A stretch of DNA of 41,949 nucleotides from Deltaproteobacteria bacterium (GCA_019162745.1 JAFLLC010000036.1:1-41949); one strand, 5' to 3'; positions 19,725 through 28,878 are shown, counted from the stretch's first letter. Notes: generated by a model not told the origin, from the letters alone. Program-made: numbers and translations.

Positions 19725-19764
19725 CAACGATGTAATATGCTAGTATTAATATATTACGTTGTTG
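19725..19764. repeat. Imperfect inverted repeat, possible operator
   Basis: Arms CAACGATGTAATAT (19725-19738) and ATATTACGTTGTTG (19751-19764) match at 11 of 14 positions around a 12-base AT-rich centre. It sits just downstream of the candidate promoter and upstream of the HDOD kinase gene, so it could be a repressor site or a leader hairpin. Confidence 0.35.
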
Positions 19765-19825
19765 AATTAAAACTCTATATCATTTTATACGTTAGGTTAG
19801 TCAGCAATGTATAGGAGTGTGATCC

Positions 19826-22003
19826 TTGTCGCTCATACCAGTAGAGATTATTGACTCTATCGAAGCAATTCATCTTCCTACTATACCGCAAACGTTATTA
19901 CGTTTTTTGCAGTTAGCTGATGATGAAAAGACTTCCATGGCGGAATTAGCAGCGCTTGTAAGTCAGGATCCTGCTCTGAGTGCCAGGGTCTTAACTGTTG
20001 CCAACTCGCCAGCGCTGAAATGCAGAGCAGAGTCAAAGAGTCTGGTCCGCAGCCTGACCAATATCGGAACACGCCTTGCTCGAACTCTGGCGGCCTGCCT
20101 TGTCGTACAAAAAGTTTTTTCACCGGCGATCGATAACCAGGACTATGATTTTACCGGTTTTTGGGGGCATTCCTTACGGGTTGCTGAAGTGGCTCGTGCT
20201 TTGGCCGTCGAAATCAATTATCCCGACGTAGACGAAGCTTATCTCGCCGGTCTTTTGCATGATATAGGGCAATTACTATTATTAGGCGGGTTGAGGGGAC
20301 GCTACGGCTTGCTGCTGGCAGCAAGTTCAGACGAGACATACCTTCGGGACTGCGAAAAAAAGGAACTCGGCACAAACCATTCTGCCGTAGGGGCATGGCT
20401 GGTTGATCAATGGAATATCTCTTCCTTCATGGCTGATGCAATTCTGTTCCATCATACCGCGGCAGATGAGATTGTGGCTGCCGACACATTAAGTCGAATC
20501 ATATGGTCCGCTCACAAAATTTGTCACCACTACACGGCATCGGACCATCTGCAACAGGAACAAGATACCGACTTCGCAACAATATATTCAACGTTGGGAG
20601 TTGACACCTCAAAACTGTTTACTCTTTACCAACAGTGCTCTGCCCAGATTACCCAGGTTGCCTCAGCCCTGGGTATTTCTGAATCTGTTGACGCCAAAAC
20701 TCTTCCGTATTCGACAACCGTTCCTCTTGAAATCCTGCGCCCCCCTCTGAAAACAACTGACACCGCCACCTCTCAAATGACTGTGATGGTTCACGATATG
20801 GCCATGCTGCAGCCCCTTCAGCGTGGGCTTGCCTCGTTACAAAGCGAAACTGAAATACTGCTTTCCATACGTGAATCGGCCTGGATTCTTTTTGGCCCGG
20901 GACAACTGGCCTTTCTCCTCGTGCAGCCGGAAGAAGCGGTACTTTCAGGAGCAAATATCAGTGGTCAACCAACTCTGCTGCAGCAGATCAGAATCCCGCT
21001 TGAATCATATCAAAGTCTGGCGGCTGGCGTGGCTCTCGGCAAAGATCCATACTCGACGACCTTTGAGCAAAAAAGCCCGGCTACCATCTCCCTGGCTGAT
21101 GTGCAAATCACCCGCATTCTCGGGAGCGAGGGGCTGCTGTACATACCATTAAAAGGGCGCTCACGAACCATTGGTGTCATGGCATACGGAATCAGCGCCT
21201 CACAATACCATCGGCTTAAAACACGTCTGCCGTTACTGTCCAGTTTTGCCACTATGGCGGCAACCAGTCTTGATGAATGGCGTGAGGTGCAGGAACGTGA
21301 ACACAAACTTACAACAACACTGACAAACAATTTTGAACTTCAGGCGCGTAAAGTCATTCATGAAGCAGGGAATCCTCTCGGCATAATAAAGAACTATCTT
21401 GAAATTGTGCGCAAGAGGCTTCCGGATCATGGCAGCATACTGCATGAAGTAAACATCCTTGGCGAAGAGATTGATCGCGTCACGCATATAATCCGGAGGA
21501 TGGGTGATCTTACGAGTGAAACAAATACTGTCGGCACCGTAGATATTAATGCCGTGATTGACAGCATGGTGGTGCTTTATGGCGATTCACTTTTCTCCGG
21601 CCACGGTATTATAATTGAAAAAGAGCTGGATCCCGAGCTTTCTGCCGTTACCTGCGATCGGGACAGCATAAAACAGATTCTCTTTAACCTGTGGAATAAT
21701 GCCTCCGACGCCATTACAGCGGGAGGATATTTTGTCATCTCTACGCATGACAACATCAACCAGGATGGACGTTCCTATATAGAGATCCGCCTGAGCGACA
21801 CCGGCCCCGGCCTCCCCCCCGAAGTCATGCAGCACCTCTTTCAACCGTTGGGCCCTGACAGATGCCGTCCCGGCCATGCCGGCCTCGGGCTGTCAATTGT
21901 TGCCGCGCTGGTAGAGCAGCTTGAAGGCCGTATTACCTGCCAGAGCAAAGCTGGACGGGGAACAAGGTTCTCGATTCTGCTGCCGAAAAGTGGAAAAGCG
22001 TAA
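19826..22003 (+). CDS. Soluble HDOD-domain histidine kinase
   Basis: Protein of 725 residues without membrane segments. Residues 5-210 are an HDOD domain (IHLPTIPQTLLRFLQLADD, with LLHDIG). About 305-480 looks like a GAF-type sensor. Residues 500-725 are a kinase core with H512 in VIHEAGNPLGIIKNYL and an ATPase domain (NLWNNASDAI, DTGPGLPP, GLGLSIVAALVE). HDOD domains usually lack phosphohydrolase activity and serve as protein-contact modules. The start is TTG, supported by AGGAG 8 bases before it. The next gene, a response regulator, begins 2 bases after the stop, so it is the likely phosphorylation partner. Confidence 0.93.
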   Translation: MSLIPVEIIDSIEAIHLPTIPQTLLRFLQLADDEKTSMAELAALVSQDPALSARVLTVANSPALKCRAESKSLVRSLTNIGTRLARTLAACLVVQKVFSPAIDNQDYDFTGFWGHSLRVAEVARALAVEINYPDVDEAYLAGLLHDIGQLLLLGGLRGRYGLLLAASSDETYLRDCEKKELGTNHSAVGAWLVDQWNISSFMADAILFHHTAADEIVAADTLSRIIWSAHKICHHYTASDHLQQEQDTDFATIYSTLGVDTSKLFTLYQQCSAQITQVASALGISESVDAKTLPYSTTVPLEILRPPLKTTDTATSQMTVMVHDMAMLQPLQRGLASLQSETEILLSIRESAWILFGPGQLAFLLVQPEEAVLSGANISGQPTLLQQIRIPLESYQSLAAGVALGKDPYSTTFEQKSPATISLADVQITRILGSEGLLYIPLKGRSRTIGVMAYGISASQYHRLKTRLPLLSSFATMAATSLDEWREVQEREHKLTTTLTNNFELQARKVIHEAGNPLGIIKNYLEIVRKRLPDHGSILHEVNILGEEIDRVTHIIRRMGDLTSETNTVGTVDINAVIDSMVVLYGDSLFSGHGIIIEKELDPELSAVTCDRDSIKQILFNLWNNASDAITAGGYFVISTHDNINQDGRSYIEIRLSDTGPGLPPEVMQHLFQPLGPDRCRPGHAGLGLSIVAALVEQLEGRITCQSKAGRGTRFSILLPKSGKA

Positions 22004-22005
22004 CT

Positions 22006-24234
22006 ATGTATAAAACCACTCAACCATATATGTATGAGTCACCTGATTTCTCCGCCAGATCTCAGAGCATCCTGATCGTCGATGATGAACAGCGCATGCG
22101 TTCAAGCTTAAAGCTCCTGCTGGATGACCCCAGGCGTGAATTATTGGAGTGCGCCACCGGCACGGATGCCATTACAACACTCAAGACCAGGAATATTGAC
22201 CTTGTCCTGCTTGATATTAACCTTCCCGACATTTCCGGTTTGGAAGTGATGGAGTGGATTTCACGCAACAATATTGCCACGATTGTTATTTTTATCAGTG
22301 CTGACACCAGCATCGACTCAGCTATTCTTGCTCTGCGTAACGGTGCGGCGGAATTTATTCGTAAACCGAGTGAACTGGGAGATGTGCAGTTTAAAGTAAA
22401 AAATGCGCTCCATCGCCACCGCCTTGAGCACAGTAATTCCTTGATGGCAGCGCGACTTGAACAGTCAGAGCGTCTGCACCGATTTCTGGTGGAGAACTCT
22501 CCCGATCTGATCTACACACTTGACCTTTCCGGCCATTTTGTGTTCATCAACAAGCGGATAGAAACACTGCTCGGCTACACACAAACGGAGCTGATCGGCA
22601 AGCCGTACAATACCATTGTCCATGATGATGATATCGGCAAGGCTCTTTACGCCTTTACGGAACGACGCAGAGATGACCGCGCGACGTTTAATCTTGAGAT
22701 ACGCCTGAAATACAAAGACAAAAGCCATCAGGATGTAACCTCCCTGAATATTGTAGCCATCATGAGCGCTACCGGCATCTATGATGACATGGGCGTAACG
22801 TCTCAGACAGCTGGGTATATGGGCACCTATGGTGTGGCACGCGACATCACGGAGCGTAAGAGAGCAGAGGAAACGATCGCGTTTCAGGCTTTCCACGACC
22901 ACCTCACCCATCTGCCTAACCAACGCCTGTTCAATGACCGCCTCGAAATGGCAATTGCCCACTCCAAGCGGTACGAGAGACTGGTAGGCATCATGTTTAT
23001 CGACCTTGATCGCTTCAAGCGGGTAAATGATACCTATGGGCATGCAAAGGGTGATGAATTGCTAAAAAGTGTGGCTGATCGTCTGCGCAACTGCATGCGG
23101 GCAGTTGACACCCTCGCACGCAAGGGGGGCGACGAGTTTACGGTTCTCCTGCCGGATCTTTTACACGTCGAAAATGCCGCAATTATCGCCGAAAAGATTT
23201 TGAGCGCATTTAAAAAGCCCTTTGACATCGCCGATCAGCAGATCTATATCACCGCCAGCATCGGGATTTCTGTTACGCCCCACGATGGCGACAGCATTGA
23301 CATCCTCTTGAAACATGCCGACATTGCCATGTACAAGGTCAAAGCCAATGGCAAAAACGGCTACCGGTTCTTCTCTCAGGATATGAACATCAGTGGTCAC
23401 AAACGAATCAGACTTGAAAGCGAGCTGCGGCAGGCCCTGGAGAATTCCGAGCTACAAGTTTATTACCAGCCGCAAATCAGCGCAAATGAGTCCAGGATCA
23501 TCGGCATGGAAGCGCTCATCCGCTGGCAGCATCCGGAACGTGGTTTGTTAATGCCGTGTGATTTTATCGATGTCGCTGAGGAAGCCGGTTTAATAAGCAG
23601 GATTACCGACTGGGTGCTGACCGAGGCGTGCCGGCAACTGGCTCACTGGCGCACTCTGGGATTGCAGAATGTACGGATGTCCGTCAATGTTTCTCCCCAG
23701 GAATTTGATAATGATGACATGGTTGAGCGTATCTGTGCGCAGATGAACCGGCATCAACTCCCGGCTGATGTTCTTGAGGTAGAAATCACGGAAAATATCT
23801 TTCTGCGAGAGTCAACCAGCATAATCAGCAAGATGAGGGTGTTACGTCAAAAAGGCGTCCGTATCTCTATTGATGACTTCGGCACCGGCTATTCTTCACT
23901 TAACTATCTGCGCCTTTTCCCGATATCTACCTTAAAGATCGACCAGGCATTTGTTCGCGACCTGGTTGAGGGACGTAAAACAGCGCCGATCATCCCGGCT
24001 ATCGTCGACATAGCACGCGGCTTCGGTTTGCATTTAATTGCTGAAGGTATTGAAACAAGGTATCAAATGGAAACATTGCGCAGTCTTGGCTGTGACGAGA
24101 TGCAGGGATATCTTTTTAATAAGCCGGTACCTGCTGCGGAGGCAGAATATTTGTTGTGTAACGACATTTTTTTCGCCGAAAAGGAATGCCATCACACCTT
24201 TAGCAATTTTACGGTCGCCCTGCCGGAGGCATAA
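22006..24234 (+). CDS. Response regulator with PAS, GGDEF and EAL domains
   Basis: Makes and/or breaks cyclic di-GMP. In 742 residues: receiver (20-140, phospho-acceptor D70), PAS (about 155-285), GGDEF (295-455) and EAL (475-735). The diguanylate cyclase motif GGDEF is intact (374-378) with an inhibitory I-site R365-x2-D368. The phosphodiesterase motifs are also intact: EAL (502-504), DDFGTGYSSL, and AEGIET. Both activities are therefore possible, and the sequence alone does not say which dominates. It follows the HDOD kinase by 2 bases and is most likely controlled by it. A PilZ receptor gene lies 2.2 kb downstream. Confidence 0.95.
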   Translation: MYKTTQPYMYESPDFSARSQSILIVDDEQRMRSSLKLLLDDPRRELLECATGTDAITTLKTRNIDLVLLDINLPDISGLEVMEWISRNNIATIVIFISADTSIDSAILALRNGAAEFIRKPSELGDVQFKVKNALHRHRLEHSNSLMAARLEQSERLHRFLVENSPDLIYTLDLSGHFVFINKRIETLLGYTQTELIGKPYNTIVHDDDIGKALYAFTERRRDDRATFNLEIRLKYKDKSHQDVTSLNIVAIMSATGIYDDMGVTSQTAGYMGTYGVARDITERKRAEETIAFQAFHDHLTHLPNQRLFNDRLEMAIAHSKRYERLVGIMFIDLDRFKRVNDTYGHAKGDELLKSVADRLRNCMRAVDTLARKGGDEFTVLLPDLLHVENAAIIAEKILSAFKKPFDIADQQIYITASIGISVTPHDGDSIDILLKHADIAMYKVKANGKNGYRFFSQDMNISGHKRIRLESELRQALENSELQVYYQPQISANESRIIGMEALIRWQHPERGLLMPCDFIDVAEEAGLISRITDWVLTEACRQLAHWRTLGLQNVRMSVNVSPQEFDNDDMVERICAQMNRHQLPADVLEVEITENIFLRESTSIISKMRVLRQKGVRISIDDFGTGYSSLNYLRLFPISTLKIDQAFVRDLVEGRKTAPIIPAIVDIARGFGLHLIAEGIETRYQMETLRSLGCDEMQGYLFNKPVPAAEAEYLLCNDIFFAEKECHHTFSNFTVALPEA

Positions 24235-24293
24235 ATAGGGACCACCATGAAAGACTCGAACTCAACTGATACATAGCAGGATGATATCAACTA

Positions 24294-24641
24294 TTATTGT
24301 ACACGTTTAGTCAACCTCACAGGGTCCACCCCTATAGTTACCCACCCATCTTTTCGCTTGAATTTGGCAATTTTGTTTGATCTTATTAAATCATCTAATT
24401 TATAATCTGAAACATAATCATAATTATTATCATTATAAAGTACGTGAACAATTTTACTTTCGCCTTCTTGCAACTTACGAATCGAATGACGTTTTAATTT
24501 CCGTAAAGGGTCAATTCCTATTGTCACCCAACCAGAGGAACGCTTAAAACGTGTAATATCCCTGGATTCGATCAAACCATGCAACATATTTTTATGAACA
24601 TAATCGAAACGGTTGTCAGGATAATTTACTTGAATAAGCAC
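24294..24641 (-). CDS. Small protein with two GWVTIGxDPxR repeats, unknown family
   Basis: I do not recognise a named family. The protein is two tandem units of about 45 and 50 residues, each following YxDNxxDYV - L - LI.S..I..FKR..GWVTIG.DP.R. It is basic and lacks a signal peptide or membrane segment. The start is revised to GTG 24641 (115 residues): GGGGAG lies 6 bases upstream, and this start begins unit 1 where unit 2 begins. A longer frame from TTG 24695 has no such site. It is the only minus-strand gene in this signalling block, is convergent with the GGDEF-EAL gene, and has lower GC than its neighbours. The repeated basic GWV module could bind nucleic acid, but that is a guess. Confidence 0.72.
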   Translation of the reverse strand: MLIQVNYPDNRFDYVHKNMLHGLIESRDITRFKRSSGWVTIGIDPLRKLKRHSIRKLQEGESKIVHVLYNDNNYDYVSDYKLDDLIRSNKIAKFKRKDGWVTIGVDPVRLTKRVQ

Positions 24642-24740
24642 GTTCGGCTCCCCTTTGTGATATGCAGGAATTGAGTACTTACCAACAGCCCACAATGATG
24701 AGTGCTGTCAGTCGATTTATAACAGAGCAATAATTATTCC

Positions 24741-24762
24741 ATAATTCAACATGCTGAATTAT
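24741..24762. repeat. Perfect 8-bp inverted repeat
   Basis: ATAATTCA (24741-24748), six-base centre, TGAATTAT (24755-24762), in the AT-rich region shared by the divergent small repeat protein and the PATAN-HDOD gene. It could be an operator. The rest of 24642-24944 is very AT-rich and holds no gene. Confidence 0.3.
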
Positions 24763-24944
24763 CAGAACTATAAATAAGCTGCGCTGCTGCCATTTAAAAC
24801 TGTAAAGATATCCGACAGTACCTGATTGAAGCGGACAAAGCATAATTTATAAAATAGTAATCATAAACTTATAAATAAATAATTGGACTAATAAAATAGT
24901 ATGTTATATATGTTGTTTATAATATATGTATAACAGGTGACAAT

Positions 24945-26264
24945 TTGCGAACCTTGCACGGGCATCTTAAGTTTATTTCTATAATGGATTTAATCCAGTG
25001 GGCCGGTAACAGCAAACGCTCCGGTACACTCGTAGTCTCTTGTAATGGGCAGAACAAAAAGTTCTATTTTCAGGACGGCAAGGTCATCTTTGTCGATTCA
25101 GGACTCGATAATGAACGTATTATCGACTTTTTGATGCTTGAAACACCTTTGAACAAGCAGGAAATTCAAGAGAAAATTTCAGTCGCCAATAGCTTGGGAC
25201 TACCATTCATCAGCTATTTGATAGCTGATAATATTTTCAGTAAAGAAATCATTAATAAAATAATTCGCCAGATTGCACAATCTGCAGTGACTGATGTTAT
25301 GAAATGGCTATCCGGTGAATTCGAGTTTATCGACAAGCTGCCAAGCACTGTACTAAATGGTCCGATAGAACTGGATTCCACCCTGCTCCTGATGGAATCG
25401 GTAAATAAATTCGATGAACTGTTAATGGAAAGAACGTTAGACACAAACCTTGTTGCAGATGAAATTAAAACCAATATCATGACCGGCAACATTAACCTCC
25501 CCGTCATCCCGGACATCATTCAGCAGATTCAAGAAAAAATCGAAGATCCAAACGCCTCTATTGGGAAGATTGTTGACTGCATCACCGACCAGATACTCGT
25601 TGCCAAAATTTTCCGAATTTGCAATTCATCCTATTACAAAAATGCCAATAAAATATCTACACTGAAAGAAGCGGTCGTTCTTATTGGTCTCAAGTCTTTG
25701 TTGAGTATTGTTGCAGTCCACGCTCTCAGCAGCTTTAGCCCCAAAAATTCAGGTGAAGTGAGAAAAGTGTTGGGGCACAGCCTGGTGTGCGGGATGATAG
25801 CCCGTCAGATTGCTCGTGACATGTCCGGTAATTTTGAATTAGCCTTCATATGTGGGCTAATGCACGATATCGGCAAAACCATTATGCTTGATATGCTCGA
25901 CGATTACATGCTTTCCCCTGGACTCCGGGCTAAAGTAATGGAGGAAAATCACACGGAAATAGGCTATCTGCTTGCAAAGAAATGGCATTTTGCTGAAGAC
26001 ATACAAGAATGCATCCGCTATCACCATTCACCTGACAAAGCGTCAATAAACAGAAGCATGGTTGAATTAGTTTATCTGGCCAATACTATGTCGCATACCA
26101 GTGATCAACCAGGGACAAGTGGCGAGATATTTCTCAGCATGGCACAATGTAATAGCTATTCGGAACCAAACCATAGGAAGACTGAAATAAAACAGGAGGG
26201 TGTTGACAAGCAGATTGGAGAAATGAAAAATATGTACAAAGACGCATGGGATTTTTTAGTATAG
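24945..26264 (+). CDS. PATAN (DUF4388) and HDOD domain protein
   Basis: Cytoplasmic signalling protein of 439 residues. Residues 1-120 match the PATAN/DUF4388 module (LHGHLKFISIMDLIQW, FYFQDGKVIFVDSG), which in other bacteria couples to response regulators and gliding or type IV pilus control. About 175-385 is an HDOD domain (LPVIPDIIQQIQ, LMHDIGKT). There is no receiver or catalytic domain, so it probably works by protein contacts. The TTG start is supported by AGGTGA four bases upstream; the PATAN domain begins immediately, and no better start is in frame. Confidence 0.9.
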   Translation: MRTLHGHLKFISIMDLIQWAGNSKRSGTLVVSCNGQNKKFYFQDGKVIFVDSGLDNERIIDFLMLETPLNKQEIQEKISVANSLGLPFISYLIADNIFSKEIINKIIRQIAQSAVTDVMKWLSGEFEFIDKLPSTVLNGPIELDSTLLLMESVNKFDELLMERTLDTNLVADEIKTNIMTGNINLPVIPDIIQQIQEKIEDPNASIGKIVDCITDQILVAKIFRICNSSYYKNANKISTLKEAVVLIGLKSLLSIVAVHALSSFSPKNSGEVRKVLGHSLVCGMIARQIARDMSGNFELAFICGLMHDIGKTIMLDMLDDYMLSPGLRAKVMEENHTEIGYLLAKKWHFAEDIQECIRYHHSPDKASINRSMVELVYLANTMSHTSDQPGTSGEIFLSMAQCNSYSEPNHRKTEIKQEGVDKQIGEMKNMYKDAWDFLV

Positions 26265-26355
26265 TCGGCACAAAACGTCGATTAAATTTACACTATATCG
26301 CTAATTTAGCACTATATCCAATATTCTATTGCATAGAAACAGGCGGTTAGCTCAA

Positions 26356-26371
26356 TGGCACATATTTTGCT
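26356..26371 (+). promoter_or_regulatory. Sigma-54 (-24/-12) promoter of the PilZ gene
   Basis: TGGCACATATTTTGCT agrees fully with the consensus TGGCACRNNNNTTGCW. GG (26357-26358) and GC (26369-26370) are separated by the required 10 bases. It lies 82 bases before the PilZ start. An enhancer-binding activator is needed; PrsR and NtrX are encoded in this window. Confidence 0.75.
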
Positions 26372-26452
26372 TTTAATTCAGTATGCAGTGACTACATGCT
26401 GAGTAGCACAGAAATCCACCGGCATTTAATTCCGTTCTAAGGAATCTATCTA

Positions 26453-26806
26453 ATGGAAAACAGAAATTTCACACGGGTGGATTTTAGTCAATGCGCCTCT
26501 ATCAAGCATGAAAACCAGACTTTTTTTGGTGATATTCAGAATTTGAGCCTGCAAGGATTATTCATTAAAACTCCCGAAAAAGTGCCGCTTCATACCCCTG
26601 TAGAGATCACAGTCTATTTTTCTCAGAACTCATCCATGTACCTGAATGCCAATGTCGTACGCTGTGAAGACGCAGGATTAGGCATCCAGATAAGCGGCAT
26701 GGATGTTAATTCGTTTGTGCATCTGAGAAATGCTGTAAGCATGCAATGTAATGATCAAGATCTCCTTATGAAGGAGACTTTTAAGGTAACCAGCTGTATT
26801 CATTGA
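26453..26806 (+). CDS. PilZ-domain protein (c-di-GMP receptor)
   Basis: A 117-residue single PilZ domain. Both ligand motifs are present: RxxxR as RNFTR near residue 4, and [D/N]xSxxG as NLSLQG. It should therefore bind cyclic di-GMP and signal through a partner. The C-terminal 15 residues are extra. AAGGAA precedes the ATG. A sigma-54 promoter (26356-26371) precedes it, as for both PEP-CTERM genes, which suggests shared control with exopolysaccharide or surface-protein expression. Confidence 0.9.
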   Translation: MENRNFTRVDFSQCASIKHENQTFFGDIQNLSLQGLFIKTPEKVPLHTPVEITVYFSQNSSMYLNANVVRCEDAGLGIQISGMDVNSFVHLRNAVSMQCNDQDLLMKETFKVTSCIH

Positions 26807-26834
26807 GCAGCAATAAAGGTGAGAAATTACCCGG

Positions 26835-26894
26835 GATTAAAGCTTTTGACGTTACATCCAGAGTAATCCCGCTAATCCCGAAGCTGAAAAAAGG
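26835..26894 (+). repeat. Dispersed 60-bp intergenic repeat, copy 1
   Basis: Matches the reverse complement of 32051-32110 at 53 of 60 positions. It contains iterated TAATCC-like words. A frame of 77 codons runs through it but is not a credible gene. It lies between the PilZ gene and the CAAX-protease-like gene. Confidence 0.7.
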
Positions 26895-27032
26895 TTCGTT
26901 TTCAGGAGTCCCCCAAATTAACCAGGGTCAAGACCCTTCCGAGCGAGTTTTAGGCGCTTTTTTAGTTCGTCGGATTATTTTACAATTTTTCAGACCGGTG
27001 CGCCACATGTGCATTCGCAAGGATTCCCCTCT

Positions 27033-27734
27033 GTGACCAATTACCCTGCCTCCCGTTCTGCCTTTTATCGCTATCTCCCCTTTGCAGTCTTTATCGGTTT
27101 CATTGCCCTTGACGAGTTGCTCCGTTTTTTAGCCGGACAGGGGCTCTTCAAACTTGAAGCAACAACACTCTATTATCTTTACCCGGTCAAAGCTGTGATT
27201 ACCGGTTATCTGCTATACCGGTTCAAAGAACAGTACCACGAGCTGACGTTAAAAGATCTTGCCAACCTCAAGGCAACCATGGCGTCATGCGCGGTCGGCC
27301 TACTGGTTTTTGCGCTCTGGATCAATATGGACTGGGCTCTTGGAGCTGCCAGCGCTCCGCAGGGGTTTAATCCGCATCTGCTGCCGGGACAAAACATTCA
27401 GATCGCGATGACACTGATCAGGATTGCCGGGGCGGTATTGGTTGTCCCGCTGATGGAAGAACTATTCTGGCGCTCATTTCTTATCCGCTATGTTATTAAC
27501 CATGCGTTCGAGAATGTTCGCATCGGCACGTTTACCTGGGCATCTTTCCTTATAACCGTCATATTCTTCGGCCTCGAGCACAACTACTTCTATGCTGGCA
27601 TGATGGCGGGAATCTTCTACAATCTGCTCCTCTACAGGAACCGTAGTATTGCCCAGTGCGTACTGGCCCATGCCATGACCAACCTGGCGCTGGCTGTATA
27701 TGTTGTTGCTACCGGGAAGTGGCAGTTCTGGTGA
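27033..27734 (+). CDS. CAAX prenyl protease-related (CPBP) membrane protein of PEP-CTERM genomes
   Basis: Integral membrane protein of 233 residues with about six hydrophobic segments. It has the glutamic-type intramembrane protease motifs: EELFWRSF (EExxxR), FGLEHNYFYAG (FxxxH) and HAMTN. It resembles the CAAX-related family (TIGR03008, from memory) confined to exosortase-bearing genomes. That makes it a candidate processing or maturation protease for the PEP-CTERM pathway; no substrate is proven. I chose GTG 27033, nine bases after AAGGA. An earlier GTG at 27009 adds eight residues and has no good ribosome binding site. The first PEP-CTERM gene follows 206 bases downstream with its own promoter. 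Confidence 0.88.
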   Translation: MTNYPASRSAFYRYLPFAVFIGFIALDELLRFLAGQGLFKLEATTLYYLYPVKAVITGYLLYRFKEQYHELTLKDLANLKATMASCAVGLLVFALWINMDWALGAASAPQGFNPHLLPGQNIQIAMTLIRIAGAVLVVPLMEELFWRSFLIRYVINHAFENVRIGTFTWASFLITVIFFGLEHNYFYAGMMAGIFYNLLLYRNRSIAQCVLAHAMTNLALAVYVVATGKWQFW

Positions 27735-27887
27735 AGAATTAGCTTGAAGGTTACACCATAATGAAACCATCAACTGCCGTCAGGTGTTTATATCCCTCTG
27801 TCGGTTTTTTTTACATGTGTTTCAGAAATCAGTAAACACCCAGAATAAACGTTTTTAACCCTTTTAGTATTAGCTAGTTACACAGCT

Positions 27888-27903
27888 TGGCACATAAATA
27901 GCT
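27888..27903 (+). promoter_or_regulatory. Sigma-54 (-24/-12) promoter of PEP-CTERM gene 1
   Basis: TGGCACATAAATAGCT: the -24 element is perfect and the -12 element has one mismatch (TAGCT). GG (27889-27890) and GC (27901-27902) are 10 bases apart. It lies 38 bases before the ATG. Upstream, GTGTTT (27818-27823) and AAACAC (27834-27839) form an inverted repeat that might bind the activator. Confidence 0.75.
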
Positions 27904-27940
27904 TATCGAAATATAACTATTTTTTTAAGGAGATTCGCAT

Positions 27941-28816
27941 ATGAAAACTATAACAATTATAATCATCGCGCTTATTACGGCAGTTACTTTTACCGTTCCG
28001 GCGAGGGCTGTGTCCTTCTTAAGTTTAGATACAGGCAAAAATATTACTGTTAATGATTCCATATGGAATTCAACATACAACCCATATAATAATACGGTAG
28101 TGACTGCAACGAATGCTGGCAATGAGGACAATGAAACCGAGCGACTTCAAGACGGCAGAGTAACTTATACAGGGCAGAAATGGGACTTTGAAGGAATGTA
28201 TTGGAATTCAAATTCAAATGTACTTACGCTGATAGCAGGGTGGAATTTTGCCAATGGCGTAACACATAGCCCGAATGTTCAGGTAGGTGACTTGTTCATA
28301 GGTGACTGGAATAGCACACAATATTTAAATGGCGGGATCGTTGTCGCCCAAGGATTTACTCCCAGCATGGCACTAGATTTTTCAAGAGATACTACTGACG
28401 GGAGCCTCCAAGCTAACGGTACATACAATAAAATCACCGGTTCTTTCTCTACAAACACAACATCAGATGTAACACCACTTTCAGATCCATATACATACAA
28501 AAATGGCGGTACTCCCGTTTCTAATAATTATTTTACATACATAACTGGTAGCGTTGATAATACTCCTTTTCTAGGATGGGCTGATTCTGACAACAACAAC
28601 ATAATGAATAACAACCATTATTACATGCAGATATTCGGTCTTACAGGTTCGGAAGTCTACGACAATGTATTGCATATAACTCTCGCCTGTGGAAACGACG
28701 TTGGTAGAGGTGAAACAGTTGCTCCCGTCCCGGAACCAGGCACAATGATGCTTTTCGGCATCGGTATGCTTGGTCTTGCTGTCTACGGCAAGCGCCGCAT
28801 GAACAAAGACGCCTGA
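27941..28816 (+). CDS. PEP-CTERM sorting-domain protein 1
   Basis: Secreted protein of 291 residues. The Sec signal peptide is residues 1-23, ending PARA. The middle is Asn/Thr/Ser-rich, likely beta-rich, and of unknown fold. The C-terminus is the sorting signal: VPEPG at 263-267, a hydrophobic stretch and an Arg-rich tail (KRRMNK). The exosortase at 36613-38190 is expected to cut near the PEP and release or attach the protein at the envelope. AAGGAG precedes the ATG. A sigma-54 promoter lies upstream and a strong terminator downstream, so it is transcribed alone. Confidence 0.92.
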   Translation: MKTITIIIIALITAVTFTVPARAVSFLSLDTGKNITVNDSIWNSTYNPYNNTVVTATNAGNEDNETERLQDGRVTYTGQKWDFEGMYWNSNSNVLTLIAGWNFANGVTHSPNVQVGDLFIGDWNSTQYLNGGIVVAQGFTPSMALDFSRDTTDGSLQANGTYNKITGSFSTNTTSDVTPLSDPYTYKNGGTPVSNNYFTYITGSVDNTPFLGWADSDNNNIMNNNHYYMQIFGLTGSEVYDNVLHITLACGNDVGRGETVAPVPEPGTMMLFGIGMLGLAVYGKRRMNKDA

Positions 28817-28843
28817 TAGAGTTGTCACTATAAAGAGCTCGAC

Positions 28844-28878
28844 AAGAAAAGGCGCTGCAGTACGGGGCGCCTTTTCTT
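28844..28878 (+). terminator. Terminator after PEP-CTERM gene 1
   Basis: Perfect 12-bp stem (28844-28855 with 28867-28878), 11-base loop. The 3' arm itself ends in a T-rich tract (CCTTTTCTT). Confidence 0.75.

Noticed and set aside
26343-26362. GGCGGTTAGCTCAA looks like the 5' end and D-arm of a tRNA
   Set aside because: No anticodon arm, T-arm or matching acceptor strand follows. It overlaps the sigma-54 promoter.
26803-27036. Frame of 77 codons after the PilZ gene
   Set aside because: Overlaps a dispersed non-coding repeat and the start of the CAAX-protease-like gene. No domain or ribosome binding site supports it.
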